DNA of 23,981 nt from GCA-2746795 sp046496595 (GCA_046496595.1 JAWOGU010000282.1:1-23981), one strand, 5' to 3'; counted from the first letter of the stretch, positions 1 through 7,787 are shown. The notes: generated by a model from the letters alone, not told the origin. Program-made: numbers and translations.

Positions 1-308
1 GCCGTTAACCGGGGCAGCAAGTTGAAACTCTGAAAAATAAACCCGACGCGGTGGCGGCGGTGGGCGGTGCGCGCTTTGCCATCGGCGCTGTGCAGCGGCA
101 GGTCGTCCAGCCACAACTCGCCGCTGCTGGGATGATCCAGGCCGCCAAGTAAATTCAGCAGCGTCGATTTACCGGAGCCGGACGGGCCAACCAGGGCGAT
201 AAACTCGCCGGGGGCAATGGTCAGGTTGATGCCGCGCAGCGCCCATACATCTGCTTCGCCGCGTGCAAAACTACGTGTGAGATCGTTGATTTGGATGGTG
301 TTTGTCAT
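1..308 (-). CDS. ABC transporter ATP-binding protein (LolD/MacB type), 3' end missing
   Basis: The start codon is at 308 and the first 102 codons are visible; the rest lies beyond the left edge of the window. The protein begins MTNTIQINDLTRSF and carries a Walker A motif GPSGSGKST near residue 40, followed by a Q-loop segment FIFQSFNLLP near residue 93. This spacing is typical of the small cytoplasmic ATPases that power lipoprotein-release and MacB-like efflux systems. Such ATPases work with an FtsX/MacB-type permease, which may be encoded just outside the window. The gene follows a LolA-like gene on the same strand, so an envelope or lipoprotein transport role is a reasonable inference. No Shine-Dalgarno is seen: a hairpin-forming heptamer repeat ends 9 nt before the ATG. 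The family call is firm, the exact substrate unknown. Confidence 0.9.
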   Translation of the reverse strand, partial: MTNTIQINDLTRSFARGEADVWALRGINLTIAPGEFIALVGPSGSGKSTLLNLLGGLDHPSSGELWLDDLPLHSADGKARTAHRRHRVGFIFQSFNLLPRLT

Positions 309-316
309 AAAAAAAG

Positions 317-365
317 AAGATTGAAGATTGATGATTTAAGGCATACGTCATCAATCTTCAATCTT
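317..365. repeat. Heptamer tandem repeat folded as an inverted repeat
   Basis: The 18-base arm AAGATTGAAGATTGATGA (317-334) is repeated exactly in inverted form at 348-365, with a 13-base loop. The arms are built of 7-base units of the GAAGATT / TTCAATC type. It fills the gap between the LolA-like gene and the ABC ATPase and sits directly upstream of the ATPase start codon. A long RNA hairpin is predicted here. Confidence 0.9.
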
Positions 366-391
366 TAATCTTAAATTTTTTGGGGGTTAAT

Positions 392-1537
392 TTACTCGAG
401 TGATTCCGCAATTGCTAAGGCTTCGTCCCCAGTCAGGCTGCCGCCCACCCAAAAACTGGTACCGCCGTCGGTCCAGGCGAGCAGGGATTGGGCGCCGTCT
501 TCACTGGTGAACAAAGTACCAGCCAGACCGCGCACGGTAACGGCCGTTCCCGCCTCTGCCCGTTCAGAAACCGCTTCCGCCGGACCCTGGGCTACGGTGA
601 AAGAACCGCCGTCTGTGCGAGTGTAGCGCTGCACAACCGCGCCGCGCATCTCAGTCGCGCCTACATAAGTAGCATCAGCGGGTAAAGCTGTGGGGTTCAA
701 TATATTCAGGGCAGACGCTTCTTCAGGCGTCAGTTCGGTTGGTTTCAGCTCTGCCAGGGTCACAATTTCTGCGCCTTCAGGAATGGCAAAGGTAAAGAGG
801 GCTTCGTCAAGACCCTGGTTGATTTCCAGCAAGGTGGCAGTGGCGCTGCCGGACCCCATCATGCCTTCGGCATATTCCACGGCCAGCGGCGCGCCGTCTT
901 CCGGGCGCACAAAGACGCGCAGGAAACCGCCAGCGGCGCGCACTTCATCCGGCATCTGTTCGGGGATGGGGATCAGGCGCAGCCCATGGGCGTTGGTATC
1001 ACCAATTTGAGCATCCGCAATGCGTTCGGCGGTAAAGTATGTCAATAGTTTATCGACTGCTTCTTCGGGCGTTTCGGGATGGTCGGCTGCTTCGGGATCG
1101 AAGTCTTCGTGGCCGAATTCACGTTCAAACTCTTCACCGGCCATTTTCTCGGCCATCATGGCGGCGGCTTCTTCGGCTGTACCTACGAGCACCTTGTTTT
1201 CAGCCGGATCCCACAGCCAGAAGTTTGAGCCATCGGAAACGGCCGTTAAGCCCACCATATCCGCTTCACTGGCAGCCAGTACTTCCAGGCGGAAAGCGGG
1301 CGGCGTTTCTGGGTTTTCATTGAACTTGCCCCACATTTCCACCGTACCGGCAGCGCTCTTCTCAGGGGTAGTCATAGTAAACGTGGCGACAGCATGACCG
1401 TCGGTGGTAGTTTGCATGGTTTCAATGGCCTGCACCAGCAGGTCTTTGGCGCTGGGCTGGAGAACAAAGGCCACCAGAACCACGCTGGTCAGCAAAACAA
1501 GGACTGCTAAAACAATATAGAGCTTTCGATTTCGCAT
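392..1537 (-). CDS. Membrane-anchored LolA/RseB-like lipoprotein-carrier-fold protein
   Basis: The product has 381 residues. Residues 6-27 form an uncleaved-looking signal anchor (IVLAVLVLLTSVVLVAFVL). The body resembles LolA/RseB-fold proteins: an early segment DLLVQAIETM, then a strand-rich part with FRLEVLAASEADMVGLTAVSDGSNFWLWDPAENKV, then an acidic stretch (about 130-165). The last 100 residues resemble the DUF4367-type domain found with anti-sigma or sporulation-related proteins (GGSFTVAQG, GTLFTSEDG, TSFWVGGSLTGDEALAIAESL). A strong AAGGAG lies ahead of the ATG at 1537. The adjacent ABC ATPase fits an envelope lipid or lipoprotein handling role, but this is inferred. Two copies of the AACGGCCGTT palindrome (539, 1238) fall inside the gene, both read as Thr-Ala-Val. 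Confidence 0.7.
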   Translation of the reverse strand: MRNRKLYIVLAVLVLLTSVVLVAFVLQPSAKDLLVQAIETMQTTTDGHAVATFTMTTPEKSAAGTVEMWGKFNENPETPPAFRLEVLAASEADMVGLTAVSDGSNFWLWDPAENKVLVGTAEEAAAMMAEKMAGEEFEREFGHEDFDPEAADHPETPEEAVDKLLTYFTAERIADAQIGDTNAHGLRLIPIPEQMPDEVRAAGGFLRVFVRPEDGAPLAVEYAEGMMGSGSATATLLEINQGLDEALFTFAIPEGAEIVTLAELKPTELTPEEASALNILNPTALPADATYVGATEMRGAVVQRYTRTDGGSFTVAQGPAEAVSERAEAGTAVTVRGLAGTLFTSEDGAQSLLAWTDGGTSFWVGGSLTGDEALAIAESLE

Positions 1538-1721
1538 GTGAATGGACTCCTTGATAGAGGATATGGTTAAACACCGATTTATCTATCTTCATGATTCGCG
1601 TTCAGCCTGCAACATATTGTCACAGACAAGTTCATTGTAAATCTTACATCCTCTAAACACCACACTTGCGCGGTTTGTGACAACGTTTGTTCACCAACTT
1701 ATTATTCCGGTGTTTATACAA

Positions 1722-1800
1722 GTCCTCGAGGGCTGAGCTTGTCAAAGCCCGGTTCCCCCTTGGACAGGCTCAGGCCTCGTTCTCCCCGAAATCTGGAGCA
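1722..1800 (+). repeat. REP-like element, divergent copy 1
   Basis: It contains CTGAGCTTGTC at about 1733 and GACAGGCTCAG at about 1763 in inverted orientation, flanked by CTCGAGG and GGCCTCG. Its right part (GCTCAGGCCTCGTTCTCCC and beyond) matches, with substitutions, the right part of the better-preserved copy at 4075-4182. It does not code. Confidence 0.75.
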
Positions 1801-1814
1801 GTCACGTTGGCCTG

Positions 1815-1850
1815 GATAAAAAAACCGGGTCTCTTGTGGAAACCCGGTTT
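1815..1850 (-). terminator. Rho-independent terminator of the zinc-ribbon gene
   Basis: A perfect 9-bp stem (AAACCGGGT at 1822-1830, ACCCGGTTT at 1842-1850) is followed, read on the minus strand, by a run of seven T. It lies about 100 bases downstream of the minus-strand gene ending at 1949. Confidence 0.85.
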
Positions 1851-1948
1851 GGCCGTCTGTTTTCAGTTATAAACCGCAAAAAGATTTCTTTTCAATCTTG
1901 TCTTGCGGGAATTTAAAAAGCTTGGGGGATTATCTAGCAGTTTATTAT

Positions 1949-2185
1949 TTAATATTCATAGGCAGATGGATAATCCTCATCTTCCCGACGGGAACGATAG
2001 CGGGGTTCGTACTCTTCTTCAACGGGATCGGCAAAAGCCCAATCTAGTTCAATCGGATCTACCCCCACTATTTCCAGGGCGGTACCGCACTCGCGACAGG
2101 TTATCCGCTCCCCCAGACGCACCGTGCGCAGCCGCAATCGGGAATCACATTCAGGACAATAAGATATTTCCTTTTTTGTTGCCAT
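1949..2185 (-). CDS. LysW-like zinc-ribbon protein with a long charged tail
   Basis: This is a 78-residue protein. Four cysteines in two CxxC pairs (C10/C13 and C30/C33) form a zinc ribbon. The sequence around them (LRLRTVRLGERITC, then ALEIVGVDPIELDWA) closely follows the pattern of LysW, the amino-group carrier protein of lysine/arginine biosynthesis. LysW proteins normally end in EDWGE, whose terminal glutamate is the attachment site. That ending is missing here, replaced by a tail rich in Glu, Arg and Tyr (EEEYEPRYRSRREDEDY...). No lysine or arginine biosynthesis genes are adjacent. It is therefore a LysW-like protein of unknown role, not a confident LysW. AGAGGA precedes the ATG at a good distance, and a terminator follows, so it may be monocistronic. 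Confidence 0.75.
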   Translation of the reverse strand: MATKKEISYCPECDSRLRLRTVRLGERITCRECGTALEIVGVDPIELDWAFADPVEEEYEPRYRSRREDEDYPSAYEY

Positions 2186-2379
2186 TCTAATCCTCTAACA
2201 CAAAAAATCGGAGGCCGCACTGTTCATTTATCGATCTTTCCAGTGGACCTGCCACTACCTGAAACAGGCAGTTTTATGACAATTGACATTACCTTACTGG
2301 AAATCTGTGATAATTTTTGCCTAAATGGTGTATAAAAATCGTGGTAAATAATAATAGTTTGTATAAAAGCTGTGAAAAT

Positions 2380-3066
2380 TCAGGCGTTTTCCAGGGTAAA
2401 GCGATAACCAACACCTGGTACATTTTCAATGAATCGGGGAACGGCCGCATCCGGTTCGATTTTACGGCGCACCCGGCTGACCAGTCCACGCACCAGTTCC
2501 CGGCTGCCCTGCCCCGTGTAGCCCCACACCCGTTCCACAATCACATCCACCGGCACAACCTGTTCCCGGTTCACCATCAGCACATAGAGCAAGCGGAATT
2601 CCAACTGTGTAAGACGCCGGGCTTGCTGCCCTAACACCGTCACGGTACGGGAATCTGGTTCCAACTTTACTTCTTCTATATTCAGTTGGGGCAAGGCAAA
2701 AGTGGGTGTGGCTTGTACACGGCGCAGCAGCACACGAATATATTCTGACAAAACTCGGGGGGCGACCGGCCTGGATAGGACAAGGTCGGCGCCATCACGC
2801 AGGAGCTGGCATATCTGTTCTTCGGTAGGGGTCTCAAGCACAACCAGACAGGGAACCTGTGTTACCTGGCGCAGCTCGATGAGGCTGATGTGCAAAGCCG
2901 CATCCTGGTTGACCGCCACGACGATAAGGTCAGCCGGGCGCTCTAGCCATTTATGAGCGATGTTCATGAGATCACGGCCGTTTGCTACGGACAAACCGGC
3001 GTGTTTAATAATAAAATTAAAAATGTCTCTTTCGTCGGGATTTGGGGCCACCAGCAGCGCTTGCAT
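2380..3066 (-). CDS. OmpR/PhoB-type response regulator with a degenerate receiver
   Basis: The chosen start, ATG at 3066, gives 228 residues and begins at the first receiver strand (MQALLVAP). A TTG at 3087 would add seven residues but has no ribosome site. Residues 1-115 have receiver length and secondary-structure pattern, but the phosphorylation residues are missing. The acidic pair is replaced by Ala-Pro (7-8), the phospho-acceptor aspartate by Ala51 (DLIVVAV), and the conserved lysine by Arg99 (SRPVAP). Residues 145-228 are a winged-helix DNA-binding domain: LTQLEFRLLYVL, then VWGYTGQGSRELVRGLVSRVRRKI, then the wing ENVPGVGYRF. It probably binds DNA independently of phosphorylation. No histidine kinase is adjacent; a TPR gene lies 57 bases upstream and may share the transcript. 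Confidence 0.88.
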   Translation of the reverse strand: MQALLVAPNPDERDIFNFIIKHAGLSVANGRDLMNIAHKWLERPADLIVVAVNQDAALHISLIELRQVTQVPCLVVLETPTEEQICQLLRDGADLVLSRPVAPRVLSEYIRVLLRRVQATPTFALPQLNIEEVKLEPDSRTVTVLGQQARRLTQLEFRLLYVLMVNREQVVPVDVIVERVWGYTGQGSRELVRGLVSRVRRKIEPDAAVPRFIENVPGVGYRFTLENA

Positions 3067-3123
3067 GGTATATCTCACACACGTCAAGTCAGGAGAATTG
3101 TAGGCGGTTGTTGTTTCGGCTGG

Positions 3124-3936
3124 CTACTTAAACAGGCCGCCAAACCGTCCGGTTTCTTGCTTTTTTCGTTCCTTGAGTTGTTCCGCCATCTTTTGCGCGG
3201 CTGGCAGAGCGCCCAGGCGCAAAGACTGCTGATTGGCGCGTTCCGCTTCATCCAAATCATCCAAACGCCAATAGACCAGGCTGATTTTGTGCCACAACAG
3301 GGGGTTTTTCGGATCAAAATGGGCGTTTTCTTTGTAGGCCGCTAACGCTTTGTCCAATTCATCAAACTGCATGTAGAGATCGCCCAGGCGGTTGGTAAGT
3401 CGAAATTTTTGGGGCAGGGTCGCGGCTGCTTTTGCCGCCTCCGCAATGGCTAACTCAATTTGAGGGAGATCTTTTTGGGCCTCCCAAAAAGCTACGGTTG
3501 CCAGATGAACATGGTAGTTCATCGGTTCCAGACCATACAGGAAGTCAATCACCAGGAGGGCATCATCGTAACGGCCGTTATAAACATACACAAACGCTTC
3601 AATCACGTTAATATCAACAATGTCCGGCTCTAACGCCTGCGCCTTTTCCAACCATCCCATTGCCGCCTCAAGCCCCAACGGCGCATAAGAACCATCCCGT
3701 TCCTCCGAAGCAGCCAGCAGAATGTAAGCCACACCTGCATAGGCATACGGCAGAGAATCGCCAGATTGGAATACGCGAATGGCCTCCGCCAATGCCTTTG
3801 GCTCACCCCCAGACGCTTCTACCTTATCCAGGCCGACTATGTACGCCTGACGTCCTTGTGCGTTTGCTGCTGGTTCACCCGACCACTCTACATTATCCAA
3901 ATAAGGCAGAAATTTTTGCAGCAGTTGTTCACCCAT
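3124..3936 (-). CDS. TPR-repeat protein
   Basis: This is a 270-residue protein starting at the ATG at 3936, because GAGGG lies about 8 bases ahead of it; an ATG at 3954 would add six residues. It has no signal peptide or membrane span. Residues about 75-255 are tetratricopeptide-like helical pairs (AMGWLEKAQALEPD, RYDDALLVIDFLYGLEP, RLGDLYMQFDELDKALAAYKENAHFDPKNP, LVYWRLDDLDEAERANQQSLRLG). The C-terminus is basic (QLKERKKQETGRFGGLFK). TPR proteins serve as protein-interaction scaffolds; the partner is not evident. It stands between the groL terminator and the response regulator, and could be co-transcribed with the latter. One palindrome copy (3570) is read here as Asn-Gly-Arg. Confidence 0.8.
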   Translation of the reverse strand: MGEQLLQKFLPYLDNVEWSGEPAANAQGRQAYIVGLDKVEASGGEPKALAEAIRVFQSGDSLPYAYAGVAYILLAASEERDGSYAPLGLEAAMGWLEKAQALEPDIVDINVIEAFVYVYNGRYDDALLVIDFLYGLEPMNYHVHLATVAFWEAQKDLPQIELAIAEAAKAAATLPQKFRLTNRLGDLYMQFDELDKALAAYKENAHFDPKNPLLWHKISLVYWRLDDLDEAERANQQSLRLGALPAAQKMAEQLKERKKQETGRFGGLFK

Positions 3937-4016
3937 GATAAATGCCCTCACCATACATCATAGACAATAAAAACATATCATACCCCGCCAGTGTACCGGA
4001 ACCCTCCAAAAAAGAA

Positions 4017-4040
4017 AAGACCCCTCGTGAGAGGGGTCTT
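4017..4040 (-). terminator. Terminator downstream of groL
   Basis: The perfect 10-bp stem AAGACCCCTC / GAGGGGTCTT has a 4-base loop and, on the minus strand, is followed by a T-rich run (TTTTCTTTTTT). It lies 187 bases after the groL stop, beyond a REP-like element. The plus-strand flank is also AT-rich, so it could act in both directions. Confidence 0.85.
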
Positions 4041-4074
4041 CATTTATTTTATCAAGCCGCAATGGCACCATCTC

Positions 4075-4182
4075 AATAAATCGCGGCGGAGTTGGTTGAG
4101 CTTGTCGAAACCAACGGCCTTGGCCGAACCAACGGCCTTCGACAAGCTCAGGCCTCGTTTTCCCTGAATATTGAGAAGATAC
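4075..4182 (+). repeat. REP-like element, about 107 bp, copy A
   Basis: This stretch begins ATAAATCGCGGCGGAGTTGG and ends ATATTGAGAAGATAC. It is nearly identical to the reverse complement of 7969-8074. Inside are GAGCTTGTCGAA and TTCGACAAGCTC in inverted orientation, with two copies of CAACGGCCTT between them. It sits between the groL stop and the groL terminator, so it would be in the 3' part of the groL transcript. Confidence 0.9.
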
Positions 4183-4226
4183 CCGCAATGGTCATCAAGT
4201 ACGATCAACCATTGTCACGGGTTAAT

Positions 4227-5873
4227 TTAGAAACCCATGCCGCCCATGCCCGGGTCGCCGCCTGGCATTGGCATTGGCTTTTCTTCCGGCAAATCCGTGA
4301 TCAGTGCTTCTGTTGTCAAAATCATGGCCGCAATGCTGGCCGCATTTTCAACAGCGCCGCGCGTCACTTTAGCCGGGTCAATAATACCGGCTTTGAACAT
4401 GTTAACATACTCGCCCGTCAACACATTGTAACCGATCTTATCATCATCTTTTTCAATCTGTTCACGGCGCACGTTCTGGATAATAACGTCGCCATTCATG
4501 CCCGCATTGGCAGCCAGTTTGCGCATCGGGGACAACAAAGCTTCGCGCAAAATAGCCACACCGGTCGTCGGATCGCCTGCTTCAACCACTACATCGTCCA
4601 GAGCAGACAAAGCGTTCAATAGGGCAACGCCGCCGCCGGGCACAATGCCTTCTTCCACAGCAGCGCGGGTGGCGCTCAAGGCATCTTCTACGCGGTGTTT
4701 CTTTTCTTTCAATTCAACTTCAGTCGCCGCACCGACACGAATAATGGCCACGCCACCGGCCAATTTAGCCAGGCGTTCTTGCAGTTTTTCACGGTCGTAA
4801 TCAGAGGTGGAACGATCGATTTCCACTTTAATCTGCTCAACGCGGGCTTTGATCTGGTCTTCTTCACCGGCGCCATCCACCACGGTGGTGTCGTCTTTGG
4901 TAGAAACCACTTTCGCCGCGCGGCCCAGGTCGCTGATTTGAACGCTTTCTAATTTACGGCCCATTTCTTCGGTGATGACCTGACCACCGGTCAACACAGC
5001 AATGTCTTGCAGCATCGCCTTGCGACGGTCGCCAAATCCGGGGGCTTTCACAGCCAGGGCGTTAATCATGCCGCGCAGTTTGTTCAAGACAAGTGTCGCC
5101 AGTGCTTCACCGTCAACATCTTCCGCAATAATGACCAGGTTTTTCTTACCAATCTGGATCAATTTTTCCAAAATCGGAACGATGTCTTGGGCGGAGCTGA
5201 TTTTTTTGTCGTGGATGAGAATGTACGCATCACTAATAGAGGCTTCCATGGTGTCTGCATCGGTGACAAAGTAGGCGCTGATATAACCACGGTCAAACTG
5301 CATACCTTCTACGTATTCAGTCTCAAATTCCAAACCGCGGGATTCTTCTACGGTGATGACGCCGTCTTTGCCGACTTTGTCCATGACCTCAGCGATGAGT
5401 GAACCAATCGCTTTGTCTTGGGCTGAAATAGAGGCAACAGAAGCGATCTCATCGACGCTGTCAATGGTGACGGCCATTTCTTTAATTCTGGCGGACAAGG
5501 CGGCGGTGCCGGCTTCGATGCCCAGTTTTAGCAGCATGGGATTGGCGCCAGCGGCCACGTTTTTCAAACCTTCGTGAACCATGTGCTGCGCCAGAACGGT
5601 GGCGGTGGTGGTACCGTCGCCAGCGATGTCGTTGGTTTTGATAGCAGCTTCTTTGAAGAGTTGGGCGCCCATGTTCTCAAAGGGATCTTCCAGTTCAATT
5701 TCTTTAGCGACGGTGACGCCATCATGGGTAACGGTGGGAGCGCCAAATTTTTTGTCAATGGCCACGTTACGGCCTTTGGGGCCAAGTGTGGTGGAAACAG
5801 CATTTGCTACGGTGTCGATGCCCTTCTTCAGTTTACGGCGAGCATCTTCAGAAAAAACAAGTTGTTTAGCCAT
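4227..5873 (-). CDS. groL: Chaperonin GroEL (Hsp60)
   Basis: This 548-residue protein has the normal family length. It forms the double-ring folding chamber that binds unfolded proteins in the cytosol and works with GroES through ATP hydrolysis. Family hallmarks are clear from end to end: the start MAKQLVFSEDARRKLKKGID, the nucleotide-binding GDGTTT at 85-90, the hinge/apical segment LEFETEYVEGMQFDRGYIS, the VEEGIVPGGGVALL segment near 410, and a GGM-rich tail (MPGGDPGMGGMGF). AGGAG precedes the ATG. groS lies upstream on the same strand with an unusually long 206-base gap, and the pair is probably co-transcribed from the CIRCE-controlled promoter. No palindrome copy occurs inside this gene. 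Confidence 0.99.
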   Translation of the reverse strand: MAKQLVFSEDARRKLKKGIDTVANAVSTTLGPKGRNVAIDKKFGAPTVTHDGVTVAKEIELEDPFENMGAQLFKEAAIKTNDIAGDGTTTATVLAQHMVHEGLKNVAAGANPMLLKLGIEAGTAALSARIKEMAVTIDSVDEIASVASISAQDKAIGSLIAEVMDKVGKDGVITVEESRGLEFETEYVEGMQFDRGYISAYFVTDADTMEASISDAYILIHDKKISSAQDIVPILEKLIQIGKKNLVIIAEDVDGEALATLVLNKLRGMINALAVKAPGFGDRRKAMLQDIAVLTGGQVITEEMGRKLESVQISDLGRAAKVVSTKDDTTVVDGAGEEDQIKARVEQIKVEIDRSTSDYDREKLQERLAKLAGGVAIIRVGAATEVELKEKKHRVEDALSATRAAVEEGIVPGGGVALLNALSALDDVVVEAGDPTTGVAILREALLSPMRKLAANAGMNGDVIIQNVRREQIEKDDDKIGYNVLTGEYVNMFKAGIIDPAKVTRGAVENAASIAAMILTTEALITDLPEEKPMPMPGGDPGMGGMGF

Positions 5874-5898
5874 GGTTGTTATTCTCCTAAATAATTTC

Positions 5899-5920
5899 GA
5901 TACAGGGTCTTGCCTGTATC
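5899..5920 (-). promoter_or_regulatory. Hairpin just ahead of the groL ribosome site
   Basis: GATACAGG (5899-5906) and CCTGTATC (5913-5920) form an 8-bp stem with a 6-base loop, about 10 bases upstream of the groL Shine-Dalgarno in the groS-groL spacer. It could mark an mRNA processing or stabilising site. No T-run follows, so it is not a typical terminator. Confidence 0.5.
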
Positions 5921-6087
5921 AGATAATTGCCAGAAAGTAATTTAAATTCCCACAAAGTGAGCGCTGAGAATTCATTCAAGGAAACTGCAAAATTGGTGAA
6001 AGGTTATTTCAAACGTGTTTTACGGTTTGCCTGAATCAAATCACGTTGGATTTATTGGTAAGATCAGATTACGCTGACGACGGGTTT

Positions 6088-6381
6088 TTACTCAAGAATT
6101 GCCAGGACGTCAGATTCTTTCAGGATGAGCAGTTTTTTGCCATCGATTTTAATTTCTGTACCACCGTATTTGGCGTACAAAACACGGTCGCCAACGGCCA
6201 CGTCCATAGCGATACGATTGCCATCGTCATCACGACGACCAGGGCCAACAGCCAAAACTTCACCTTCTTGTGGTTTTTCTTTAGCGGTTTCTGGTAGAAC
6301 CAGGCCGGATGGGGTTACTTCATCACGTTCTTTTGGCTCAACAACCAGGCGGTCGGCAAGCGGCTTCAAATTGACGGACAT
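6088..6381 (-). CDS. groS: Co-chaperonin GroES (Hsp10)
   Basis: The protein has 97 residues, the standard GroES length. It caps the GroEL ring as a heptamer. Visible hallmarks are the N-terminal LKPLADRLVVEPKERDE, the mobile loop around residues 20-38 (VTPSGLVLPETAKEKPQEG), the roof region GPGRRDDDGNRI, and VGDRVLYAKYGGTEIKIDGKKLLILKESDVLAI. A strong AAAGGAG precedes the ATG. It is the first gene of the groESL unit, with a promoter and two CIRCE elements upstream. Confidence 0.99.
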   Translation of the reverse strand: MSVNLKPLADRLVVEPKERDEVTPSGLVLPETAKEKPQEGEVLAVGPGRRDDDGNRIAMDVAVGDRVLYAKYGGTEIKIDGKKLLILKESDVLAILE

Positions 6382-6430
6382 ATGATATCTCCTTTGATCT
6401 TTTTTAATTTTTCAAGAAATTCTTGGGAAT

Positions 6431-6457
6431 TCAGCACTCTCCCAGTGCGAGTGCTAA
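6431..6457 (-). promoter_or_regulatory. CIRCE element, promoter-downstream copy (HrcA operator)
   Basis: The element reads TCAGCACTC-N9-GAGTGCTAA on the plus strand. It has one mismatch to the consensus TTAGCACTC-N9-GAGTGCTAA and exact 9-base spacing. It sits just downstream of the predicted transcription start of groS, in the leader. Confidence 0.95.
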
Positions 6458-6471
6458 TCTCAACAGACGAC

Positions 6472-6499
6472 ATTCTAGCATAGATTGAAGTGTTGTCAA
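6472..6499 (-). promoter_or_regulatory. Sigma-70-type promoter of groESL
   Basis: On the minus strand, -35 TTGACA (6494-6499), a 16-base spacer, and -10 TAGAAT (6472-6477) preceded by TGC, which gives an extended -10. It lies between the two CIRCE copies. Confidence 0.88.
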
Positions 6500-6506
6500 G
6501 ATATTT

Positions 6507-6533
6507 TTAGCACTCTTTTGTGGAGAGTGCTAA
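6507..6533 (-). promoter_or_regulatory. CIRCE element, promoter-upstream copy (HrcA operator)
   Basis: A perfect TTAGCACTC-N9-GAGTGCTAA, immediately upstream of the -35 box of groESL and 24 bases after the stop of the preceding TPR gene. HrcA bound here and at 6431 would bracket the promoter. Confidence 0.97.
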
Positions 6534-6557
6534 TGTATAACGAAATTCTAACGGAGC

Positions 6558-7772
6558 TTATGGATTTGCATCTAAAGCGGCGCGGCGGCATTCTTCCAGG
6601 CTGGCGGCGGCGTTTTCGCGCCAGGCCAGACTGACGGCAACGACCTGTTCAAGATAGGGGATGGCCTTGGGGCAATTATCGAAAGAATCGCGGATATAGG
6701 CATTGCCCAGCATGAGGAAGAAACGGGCATTAAGGTCGGTTGCGTCACCATACAAGGACACAGCGCGTTCTAATGATTCGACGGCTTTGGGGTAGTTGAA
6801 CTGGCGAAAATAAGCTTCCCCTAAACGGCCGTGAGCACGGGCAACGTTTGGATTCAGCCGCACGGACTCCAGCGCATTTTCTTCAGCCAATGGATCTTGC
6901 CCAAGCTGAATGTACATGTAGGCCAGGCCATCATAGGCGGCTGCGTTATTAGGGTCTGCTTGAATGGCGCGTTCAAAATAGAGAATTGCCTCAGGTATAT
7001 TGCCGGTGCCAAAAAAGTTATATGCGAGACCTTTGAGCAAATCAGGATCGTTAGGCGCAGAATTGAGTCCGAGCAGATAATTATCACGCGCTGCATCGTA
7101 GTAGCCTTGGTAATCGAGTACAGTTGCCATGTAGTAGCGGGCAATGGGGTTATCCGGATCGACCACCACGGCGAGATCGGCCATTTCTTGGGCGCGCATG
7201 AAGTTTTCAGGTTCGTTGGGCCGGATCCAACCGGCGGCCGCGTAAGCATAGGCGTTGGCGTTTTCCGGATTGATGCTGATAGCCTTGTCGGCGGCTTGAC
7301 GAGCCTGAGCAAATTGCAGCTTGGCGCCGGTAGGGTCGCCAAGATCAGACAAGCGATCTCCATTGGCGACATGGGCCGCAGCAACGGCCGTCCACACGGC
7401 GTCATTTTCGGGCGCCAGCACGATAGCCTGTTCAGCGACCTCTAATGCCCGTTCGGGCTGACCTGTTTTAACCAGCAAGTTGATCAGGCGAATGAAAAAC
7501 TCGGGTTTGGAAGCATCCAGGCCGATGGCGTTCTGATAATACTCCACGGCTGCCATATATTCACCGTCGCCTTCGCTGAGGTCGGCCAGTAGGGCGAACT
7601 CGGTGGCGGAGCGGGTTGGCTCCGGCACAGGCGTGGGTATGATGATGTCGCGTACCTGCTCACGATTAGAGATGACAAAGATGCCAAATCCCACGCCAAG
7701 CAGCACAAATAAGACCAGTAAACAGGATGGTCCTTGACGGGGGTAACGAGGATCTGTGCGTTTAATAACCAT
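6558..7772 (-). CDS. Membrane-anchored TPR-repeat protein
   Basis: This is a 404-residue protein. A basic N-terminus (MVIKRTDPRYPRQG) is followed by one membrane span at about 17-35 (CLLVLFVLLGVGFGIFVI), then a Pro-rich link (PTPVPEPTRS). From about residue 60 to the end runs a series of TPR units (YMAAVEYYQNAIGLDASKP, RALEVAEQAIVLAPEN, EAILYFERAIQADPNNAAAYDGLAYMYIQLG, KAVESLERAVSLYG). The helical domain would face outside, as an assembly or binding scaffold; the partner is unknown. No Shine-Dalgarno is seen: a heptamer repeat (7788-7819) occupies the leader. It lies between the parAB terminator and the groESL promoter. Palindrome-like copies at 6825 and 7384 match 9 of 10 bases. Confidence 0.83.
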   Translation of the reverse strand: MVIKRTDPRYPRQGPSCLLVLFVLLGVGFGIFVISNREQVRDIIIPTPVPEPTRSATEFALLADLSEGDGEYMAAVEYYQNAIGLDASKPEFFIRLINLLVKTGQPERALEVAEQAIVLAPENDAVWTAVAAAHVANGDRLSDLGDPTGAKLQFAQARQAADKAISINPENANAYAYAAAGWIRPNEPENFMRAQEMADLAVVVDPDNPIARYYMATVLDYQGYYDAARDNYLLGLNSAPNDPDLLKGLAYNFFGTGNIPEAILYFERAIQADPNNAAAYDGLAYMYIQLGQDPLAEENALESVRLNPNVARAHGRLGEAYFRQFNYPKAVESLERAVSLYGDATDLNARFFLMLGNAYIRDSFDNCPKAIPYLEQVVAVSLAWRENAAASLEECRRAALDANP

Positions 7773-7787
7773 GAGATATAGAAAAAT

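Larger units (their letters stand above)
1538..1948. other. Gene-free interval holding a REP-like element and a terminator
   Basis: No credible coding region is seen in these 411 bases. The left part is the leader of the LolA-like gene. The right part holds a divergent REP-like element (1722-1800) and the terminator of the zinc-ribbon gene (1815-1850). Confidence 0.7.

Noticed and set aside
3958..4188. A 76-codon minus-strand frame and its plus-strand partner in the groL 3' region
   Set aside because: They translate the REP-like repeat (giving the familiar ELVEG-type peptide), not a gene.
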